DNA of 64,000 nucleotides, taken from positions 31,903,566-31,967,565 of the forward strand of contig CM064871.1 of NCBI GenBank assembly GCA_032719365.1. The letters run 5' to 3'. Positions 57,387 to 64,000 of this stretch are shown here, one piece after another. Numbering within the stretch: the first letter of the stretch is position 1; the number at the start of each line of letters is the position of its first letter. The DNA is from Prinsepia uniflora. Its lineage: Eukaryota > Streptophyta > Magnoliopsida > Rosales > Rosaceae. The position numbers and the translations under genes were made by a program. The notes under the pieces are model-generated. The model was given only the letters and a program-made list of their open reading frames with translations, did not search any database and had not been told where the DNA came from.

Positions 57387-58496
57387 AACACAATGCCTTT
57401 TTTTAATCTCCTCAGAGAAAGTGATAGTCGCATATCCCAACTTGGCTACCTTCCCTGGTAGGCTGGCGCCGATGCTAAGTACTTGGTGGCTGAATTGTGA
57501 AGCCTTGATGAAGCCCTTCTTGGCTTGATTAGAGGTGATGAGGAGTAAACAGTTGGCCCTCTGTTGATGGTATTTATCTGTAGGTGGTTTAAGGCGGCTT
57601 GTGCATGTGGTAGGAATTGATCGAGTCTGCCCTCTCGAATAAGATGCTCGACGATGTTCTTGACTGCGATGCATTCCTTAATGGTGGGACCATTTTACTT
57701 ATGGTACTAGTAGAAGGCCTTCTTGTTAGCAATAGGGAAATAGTTGGGGTTCCTTGGCTTGGCGTCTATAATCATCTCCTCCACATTCAACAAGACATTA
57801 TCCAGGGCGGTGTTCAAGACGGTTTAATTGTTGAAGCGACGTTTGGGGCCAGAATTTGTACCCACTAGGCCTCGTCCTGCCTTTTTGTTGTAACCGCGCG
57901 TGAAGTCTCGATCATTACAGCCAGATTGATCATTCGTGTCATGGTGTTGCCCGTAAAATATGACGTTCCTCTTCCCTTGGTTCAAGTGATTGCCACCCTT
58001 GTTATAATTCCCAAGTCATGGTGATTATTCCCCTGATTGGTGGTAGATGGTGCAGGGTAGGAGGTGACCTTGGTCACCTTGGTGGGAGTGTGGAAGAATT
58101 CGGCGTTCTCCTGGATGGAGGCCCTGCACATAAGTTTGGTATAGCTCCCCCAATCCACAATTTGGAATGTATACTTGAAGGAAGATGCCTTGAGACCGCT
58201 CCTAAAGGCGTTGAAGGCATCCTTGTCAACCATGTCCGGACAACGAGAGTATTCGAGGCTGAACCACGCGTCATACTTCTGGAGTGTTTCATCCTCTTTA
58301 TGCCTGATAGAGGAGATGAACAAAAACCTGTCGGTCTGAATCATGAATTGGTCCTGGAAAGCGGCATGTAAATCCTTGACAGAGTCGATTTTTCCCGGGG
58401 ATATGTGATAGAACCAATTGAGGACAGCGTCAGTGAGGGTGGAGTAGAACCAATTGAGGACATCGTCAATGAGTGTGGAGCTGAGACGAGGATTTT
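57387..58496 (-). pseudogene. Tat-like gag, C-terminal two thirds
   Basis: Right to left on the minus strand: PRLSSTL, the duplicated VLNWFY block, HISPGKIDSVKDLHAAFQDQ, FISSIRHKEDETLQKYDAWF, DKDAFNAFRSGLKASSFKYT, then shifted frames with a basic tail and QHRRASYSRGQ, SHQVLSIGASLPGKVAKLG and ATITFSEEIKK. The W-F-Y-x-L-P-P-G-S-I-D-S / Q-x-E-x-E-x-L-x-x-Y-x-x-R-F order is the retrotransposon gag domain. A 36-bp tandem duplication (58,409-58,480) repeats 12 residues. No clear zinc knuckle is readable. Confidence 0.8.
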
Positions 58497-61210
58497 TGTC
58501 AGGACCCATCCCAAATATCACCTCGATACCCGGGACGAACCCTGCTCCCCTCTGACAATCACACTTAAAGTACCAAAATAACCTCAAACACAGCCATAAG
58601 CATAACTATCAGACAAGGGAGAAATATAATACAACCGTAAATCAGAGCATAGCTTATACAAAACAGGCACAAAAGTCCTACTAGGCTAATCTCGCAACGG
58701 AAGAACGTCGTAAGCTCTATGCCTCGGTCCCTGCCTCAACGTTCATCCCAGCGCTATCACCACGACCTGGAGGGTAAGTTAAAACCAAAAAGTGTGAGTG
58801 GACTAAAAGAAATAAAAGGTCTAAAACACGATTTAAGAATAACACAGTTTAAAGAAAACAATAAGGTTTTTCCCTCCGTTTCAAAATATGCATGCCTAAC
58901 TAAGTACCAGGAAACCACAATATAAAATAGTATAACAAGATCATATTATAAAACAAATCCACCAATTCCAAAGTCCGATCAAACCTACTGGGTCTATCCG
59001 AGTCTTTAAACTCAAACCAGGCCTCAAATGTAATCCGAGTCTTTAAACTCCCGAGTCTTTAAACTCAATAGGCCTACGGGGGTAATATCATAAATATCCG
59101 AGTCTTTAAACTCAATGCGGGCCCGTCCCCCGTCAATCAGAATCCGGGTCTTTAAACCCAATATCCAGATCCAGAAAATCCAATCCAAACCAATTTAAAA
59201 TAAATTCTAAATCTATCTCCAAACCCGAATCCGAAATCCCCGGTTCGAAGCCCTTCCGGCGTTCAGAACCGTAATTCCGAACCCAAATCTGGAATTCCAC
59301 TTTTTAAACCGAAAATTTTGATTACCAAAAATCATATTTCATAATCCATTTATAACCATCGGAAAACAATTATAGATTGAAAACATGAAAATTTAACATC
59401 AAAATCAGAAATCCAGCTTTTCCTCGAAAAACGTGCGAAAACCCGAAAATGTCTCGAAAAACGTGCAAGCATATCAATCACATATAATCATCATTAACAA
59501 GCATAAAAACATACTTAAAATCATAAAACATAGATAAAAACAGCTAGGCATGCTCGTAAGATATGAAAAAGTCCACTCACGAATCAAAAAGTGTCAATCG
59601 CGCTCCGTGCGCTCTTCAACCGTCTCAGGCGTCTCCCGTCCTGTCAATAGACATCAAATAGGGTCACAAATACGTCAAAGATGCTAACCCTAATTTCCCC
59701 AAATTTTTGGGAATTTATACGTAATTTAAATTTAAACCCTAAACCGCCTGGATCCTCGAACTATCCCGTAACATCGTCCGATTTACCCGAAACTCGTCCC
59801 AATGGATTCCTTAGAACATTTAGGACTAAAACAATGTTAGAAAATTTCTCAAACTCCTCCTCACGCACCCCACGCGCCACCCCAAGTGGCTGCGCGTGGG
59901 CCTCACACACCTGCTACAGTGCATCGCCTACCTCGAGTCACCCGGTTCAACTATGTTGAACCGGCGTGACCGGTTCTCTGCGATTCCGCCATTGTTTTCC
60001 ACCATTTCAATCCTACAAGCTTCGTCTAGTTCCCTGCAATCTATTCCCATCCTAAAATCGAAGAATCACGGCCTAAAACCCATCGTCTTCATCCCCGAAA
60101 CAGACGGCCCGTTTGCCCTGTTTTGGCCTCCGGCCACCCAGACCTTCCCCCCGTCACGGGGACCATCCTAGGCGACTCCTAGGACCTCCCTGAAGCTCAC
60201 ATCACTCACCAAAACCCTCGACTCTAGCCCAAAGTCCACGACTTTTGAAAACAATCAAACGGGAAAAACAGGGGAATAGGGTCTCATCTGCGATTCTTCC
60301 TCCGCCGTCTGCACCGCCGTGTACTACAGTGTCCAATGAGTCCTCTGCGGTCGTCCTAACTCCTCCTCAGCTTGGATTGAACGACAACACGGCACAACCA
60401 CCACCACAGTTCCACGGCTCCTCTGTTTTCTCTGAGAACTCGAACCTCCGACCACCGTGTCTTCGTGCACGATTCCACTCCCAGACTCAGTCACCAACTC
60501 CTTCTCTTCTCTCTGTCACTCTCACAGCTCACCAAAATCTCACACCCACACAGAATCGATCAAGTCCTCTCACTTTCTTCCCTCTTTGTTTATGTTCTTC
60601 ACAGCACAAACACGGTTTAATTTTGGACACTTTGTGGCCGTGTACATTTTAGACACGCCTAGAACCATCCAGCAAAGCCCACGTGTCCAATTTCTCATGG
60701 ACATCAGCACAAATATCCCACTCCACTCAAGCCACTTGCCCTTATCTGATTGGTCATAGGGGAAAAAGACCAAATTGCCCCTTGTGTTAAAAATTACCAT
60801 TTTACCCTCAAACTTTCCAGACCCGTAACTATTTCGTCCGACGTCCGATGACAGCGTGCCGCCTGTCGTTGTACTCAGGATGTCGAGACCTATCCAATGG
60901 TCCTCGATCTACGTGAAAATCACAAGTCCACTAAAAAGTCAACATTTTCCCTTAATTAATCAAAATTACGGTAACGCCCTCAATCTTCCAAACGTCATAA
61001 CTTTTTCTCCGATTGTCCAAATCGGACCTGCCACCTGTCTATGGACTCGTGACGTCCTAAGCTACGTCACGGTCAATGGTCAACACTCATCCAACCTGTA
61101 AATCAAAAAGTCAACTTTTGACATACTATTCATAAGGGCAAAATCGTCCTTTTATACAAATCTTTTACAAAATTACATTTATACCCTTCCCGAAGGTACG
61201 GGTTGTTACA
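58497..61210 (-). mobile_element. Solo chromovirus LTR (2,714 bp), TSD ATTTT
   Basis: Plus-strand ends TGTCAGGACCCATCCC and GGGTTGTTACA, flanked by ATTTT (58,492-58,496 and 61,211-61,215). On the minus strand it runs TGTAACAACCCG ... GGGATGGGTCCTGACA, the same termini as the LTRs at 13-30 kb, with blocks GTTGACTTTTTGA and ACGACAGGCGGCAC. It holds the inverted pair GTGAGTGGAC (58,794-58,803) / GTCCACTCAC (59,571-59,580) enclosing a five-hairpin array. Open frames inside (60,245-60,652 and others) are not genes. Confidence 0.9.
58998..59159 (-). repeat. Five CCGAGTCTTTAAACTC hairpins in the solo LTR
   Basis: Copies at 58,998-59,013, 59,035-59,050, 59,051-59,066, 59,098-59,113 and 59,144-59,159. 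Four are identical with stem GAGT/ACTC; the fifth reads CCGGGTCTTTAAACCC, with both stem positions changed so that GGGT/ACCC still pairs. This is a compensated change within one array. Confidence 0.85.
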
Positions 61211-61215
61211 ATTTT

Positions 61216-62240
61216 TACTTCCTCTGTTACATCCCTATATGCCAAGGCAGAGGTGTAGTTGTTCCAATGGGTGACTGGGTCTCCTCTCCCCATGTAAAGG
61301 GCGATCTTCAAGGGATTTTCCCTGAACATGTGTCGGGAACGAAGGATTCGATCGTAGAAGGGACCAGGGTTGTACTTCTTCAAGGTTGGTGCCTTAACTC
61401 TGTCCTTCTTTTTCTCAAGGGTGCGAATTCTCCTCAGGAGGTTCTCGATATCCTCGGTCTGAGGGGTTGTCTAACTAGCAAGGCGCTCGGTCTGGCCATT
61501 GTTGTAATCCTGACAAACATGTCTTCTTTGACCATGAGAGTTGCTTCTTGCTGTCGATTCTTTCTCGTCCATCACCTCATGGTTCTCACGCTGATGAGTT
61601 TCAGGCCTTTGTGTCATCTGGCGAACTCTGCTAGTTGCTCTGCTAGAGGCTCCAACAACGACCTGACAGTCATGTGAACTGGAATGATGGTGTGGCCCCG
61701 ATGTCCACTGATCGGATATTTCGTAGGTGAGTCGGGAAGGTACTACTTCAATTTTGCAATCTTCCAACAACTAATGAGCATCCTCGTAGATCTTTGTTCC
61801 ATAGGGTCTAACGTTGGAGGGCTGGATTAGACATCATCTAGAAGTAAGTGGATTAGCCCTGGGGTATTGTTTCCTCGGTCGATTAGGAGAAATCCTCTCG
61901 ATCACCAACTGAAGAACATGATGTCGATTAGCCTCATGATGGTCAGCCTGGGCTAGGTCAATTGGCCCCATTTCTCGATGGCCATCATGCTGAGACATAT
62001 TTACAATGGCGAAGGTACTTAGAAACTGTTCATCCAGGATCTAGTTCTTGGCATCGATCTTGGTAGTGTGAGCCTTGAGCTCTGCTACCGGTAGGCATCA
62101 GGGAAGTTGCCCCTGGAATTCCCTTGGGGAAAGGAGGTGTGATTGAGCTCTCCTTCGTCTCTTTTGTCTTACATGGTGCTTGGAGCGTTTCAGGACGACA
62201 AAAGTTGTGGATAGGAGTGTGGGGTGTTGTATTAAAATTC
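61216..62240 (-). pseudogene. Tat-like gag, N-terminal part
   Basis: The best stretch (61,383-61,216) reads YDRILRSRHMFRENPLKIAL and MGRGDPVTHWNNYTSALAYR, ending DVTEEVKI at the solo LTR. It matches the gag start Y-x-G-x-x-D-P-x-x-H-L-x-x-F. Upstream (61,400-62,240) are proline/glutamine/charged fragments without a continuous frame, as usual for variable gag N-termini. The gene continues on the other side of the insertion at 58,496. Confidence 0.7.
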
Positions 62241-62256
62241 CCACATATGGTGCTAA
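62241..62256 (-). other. Tat-like primer-binding site (degenerate)
   Basis: On the minus strand TTTAGCACCATATGTGGGA resembles the TTTGGCGCCGTCTGTGGGA that follows the 5' LTR in many Tat/Ogre-type elements. It supports the LTR end at 62,262. Confidence 0.6.
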
Positions 62257-62261
62257 ACTAT

Positions 62262-62918
62262 TGATGCAAGAAATGGACCAACCTAGACTCGCCTCACTGA
62301 GCACCTTTGGCTACTCCTCTCAGGGTAGGAAGACCTGCATAAGGAGATGGTAAGATCAAAGGACACATATGGGGTGCCAGCCAAACAGTGTTTGATGCTT
62401 AAATAAGATTCGCTAGGAAGGGTACTATTGTAATTTAGGTAGTGTGAGGCAAGATTGTCATTATTTTTTGGAGGGGGATACCCATGTATTTATGGTAGCA
62501 TTGAATTTGGTTATTGGTGTTTGTTGACATGGGATAAATGTCGTGGTCTTTAGGAGCTTACACGTGTCCTGAGGTGGAAATGGGCAGCATTTCTAACTTG
62601 TCCGTGGGTCTGGCCGACTAGATGTGGTCGGCCTGTAGGTAGATCGGCCTCATGCTGACTACTTGAAGTGTCCAAGATAGTGGTTAGGCTGAGCACATGG
62701 TTGGCCGATCAGGTATGATCAACCTGCTGTTCGAGCCTTGTTGTTGTGATTTGGAAGATTCTTGGAGGGTCATAGCCGATCAGGTATGGTTGCTTAACTT
62801 TGATTGGTTTGAGTTTGGCATGTTTGGTTTCTAAGGAAGGCCCTTTCGGCCTTTGGTCAGGCCAATCAGTTTCGGTACAAACAATCTTCATAATCATTAA
62901 TTTTATTTTTTGTTAACA
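62262..62918 (-). repeat. Tat-like 5' LTR (about 657 bp)
   Basis: Bounded by a TG (plus TGATGCAAG at 62,262) next to the primer site and by ...TTGTTAACA at 62,918; on the minus strand TGTTAACA...CTTGCATCA. Because the 3' LTR is missing from the left end, the boundary at 62,918 rests only on the TG/CA rule and is uncertain. Confidence 0.55.
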
Positions 62919-63411
62919 GTGAATTATAAAGGCCATACTATGACCCACTCTTACTCTGTCATTTTTTTGTTTTGACTTGAGAGTCTAGTACTCTTGTATT
63001 GGTAAATGGGTTTGATGATCAATAATTAATTACCCAAAAAAAAAAGCTCTTAAAAAATCAGTCTTGCTATACCACTCTTGTTAGCTAATGGTTCTGATGG
63101 ATTTTTATTTGTGTGTTCAGGAATAATGAGTTCGATTCTTTGATCATTTTATTCAGTTCTTTTAACTAACCATTATAAATTTTGCCTAATTTCTTCGGTC
63201 CAAAACGAACCCTATTAACCGACACTAGACCTACACAACAAAGGATTTTAAGTTGAGCATATGTTTGAACTATGTGTTTATTTAAATGCATAGTTCAAGG
63301 GTATCACTCTTCTTCGCGAACCATATGTCCTTTCCATCAGGCAGCTCTCATCAGAGGTGACTCTGATAGGGTACTTCCACCTTCAGATAAGCTAGAAAGA
63401 GGAGGTTTATA
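62919..63411. other. Unassigned DNA with a short poly-A run, ending in a polypurine tract
   Basis: Holds an A-run at 63,034-63,044 after TAATTAATTACCC, which could be the tail of a LINE or retrocopy, but no coding body precedes it. The last bases, AGAAAGAGGAGG (63,394-63,405), look like a polypurine tract before the LTR at 63,412. No gene seen. Confidence 0.45.
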
Positions 63412-63826
63412 TGTAACAACCCATCCCAAAGTTTCAAGATTAATTAAGATTTATCGTGACTAATTGGGAATTAGTCATGGATTTTCGGACAGTTAGTGTA
63501 AAATAACAATTTTGCCCATAGGAATGGGCCAAAAGTTAGCTTTTGACTTGGAAGGTCAAATGCACGGGGACTGGGAACCATTACGTAGATCGAGAAGTCA
63601 CGAGTCCGTAGATAGGCGAAACGTCGAAATCGAACGTCAGATGAAAAGTTATGAACGCAGTTGCGAGTTTTAGCTGAGATCGAGACATTGCATCCACAGA
63701 TCCTGGCGCGCTTTGGAAGCACCGAGAGGGTCGAGGTTTGGTTTATCCCTTGTCTAGAACATGGTGTTAGACGGGAGCATGGCACATCCTGCATTAATCT
63801 CAAGGGGATTCGGATGGATCGTGTCA
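63412..63826 (+). repeat. Chromovirus LTR with internal deletion, copy E (415 bp)
   Basis: Starts TGTAACAACCCATCCCAAAG, runs through the family boxes TTTTGACTTGGAAGGTCAAA and TCCGTAGATAGGCG, then jumps at about 63,665-63,690 to the last part of the LTR (GATCCTGGCGCGC...), ending GGATGGATCGTGTCA. About 2.5 kb or more of a normal LTR of this family is missing, while both termini are kept. Confidence 0.75.
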
Positions 63827-64000
63827 GGGTGGTATCAGGGTGGGGTGACAGCTTAGAACCAATGCATTTGGGTTGCCGAGTTCCAGAATTGTTGAGTTTG
63901 AAGGGAGGCCGAGTTCCTCCGACATGAGTAAGGGATTGATTGTATGCTCATCGTCTAACCGAGCTTGCACCGTGGAAATTGTGTCGAGATGACAGATGTG
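63827..64000 (+). mobile_element. Start of a chromovirus internal region (runs off the window)
   Basis: Begins GGGTGGTATCAGGG, a degenerate tRNA-Met primer site (63,830-63,841), followed by a leader resembling that after LTR A1 (GGTTGCCGAGTTCCAGAATT). A frame to 63,927 is open but too short to assign. The rest lies outside the window. Confidence 0.55.

Larger units (their letters stand above)
30999..62918 (-). mobile_element. Old Tat-like Ty3/gypsy element split by five insertions
   Basis: On the minus strand, from right to left: 5' LTR (62,262-62,918), primer site, gag, protease, RT, RNase H, integrase and an antisense ORF. The pol motifs (CFT-type integrase core FTKWAEEKPLAT, RNase H with LYVDG, RT with FGLKNAGATYQ) match the Tat/Ogre-Retand group. 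Five later elements interrupt it at 34,584, 37,406, 41,311, 54,522 and 58,497. Without them it is about 10 kb. Every gene has stops or shifts. The left end, including the 3' LTR, is missing and replaced by LTR copy D. Confidence 0.85.

Noticed and set aside
60245..60652. 135-codon frame and overlapping frames at 59,681-60,759
   Set aside because: They lie inside the solo LTR defined by TG/CA ends and ATTTT duplications and have serine/proline-rich text without motifs.
63034..63044. Poly-A run considered as a LINE or retrocopy tail
   Set aside because: No coding body or target duplication could be linked to it.

Overview
The window looks like repeat-rich, gene-poor nuclear DNA of a flowering plant, probably a eudicot; the species cannot be named from it. 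The evidence is AT-rich intergenic sequence, LTR retrotransposons of typical plant lineages with the tRNA-iMet-type primer site TGGTATCAGAGC, a CACTA transposon carrying a spliced plant gene fragment, and a hAT-type MITE. I found no intact host gene, tRNA, rRNA or CRISPR array. Nearly all short open frames lie inside decayed transposons.

Layout. 1-859: 5' end of a minus-strand Copia element (LTR, primer site, start of gag). 860-10,980: AT-rich DNA with microsatellites, telomere-type motifs, a GC-rich island with an 18-G run, and a 540-bp hAT MITE (8,336-8,875) with its 8-bp target duplication. About 10,980-30,998: a cluster of chromovirus-type (Tekay/Del-like Ty3/gypsy) LTRs whose ends resemble TGTAACGACCCG...GGTCCTGTCA. 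It holds a decayed element with a pol remnant (11,290-15,899), a nearly coding-free element with LTRs above 3 kb (16,604-26,620), and two 5'-truncated LTRs (26,621-28,891 and 28,892-30,998).

30,999-62,918: one old minus-strand Tat-like Ty3/gypsy element, broken by five insertions. From its 5' end (right) it has an LTR, primer site, gag, protease, RT, RNase H, integrase, and an antisense extra ORF near its 3' end. Its own 3' LTR is missing. The insertions are: a solo LTR at 34,584-36,720 (TSD CCCTC); a CACTA element at 37,406-41,106 (TSD TAA); an Athila-like element at 41,311-51,998 (TSD TGGAT/C), itself hit by a solo LTR at 46,059-47,821 (TSD CGTAC/CGTTC); a solo LTR at 54,522-57,386 (TSD AACAC); and a solo LTR at 58,497-61,210 (TSD ATTTT). 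62,919-64,000: unassigned DNA, then an internally deleted chromovirus LTR and the start of its internal region.

Two observations stand out. First, the CACTA element holds five exons, introns included, of a UDP-glucuronate decarboxylase (UDP-xylose synthase) gene. Second, the chromovirus LTRs carry arrays of short hairpins with the same shape but changing, compensated stem sequences. In several copies these arrays are bracketed by a conserved inverted pair, GTGAGTGGAC / GTCCACTCAC. This looks like selected structure or a repeatedly expanded palindromic repeat, and I do not know of a description of it.
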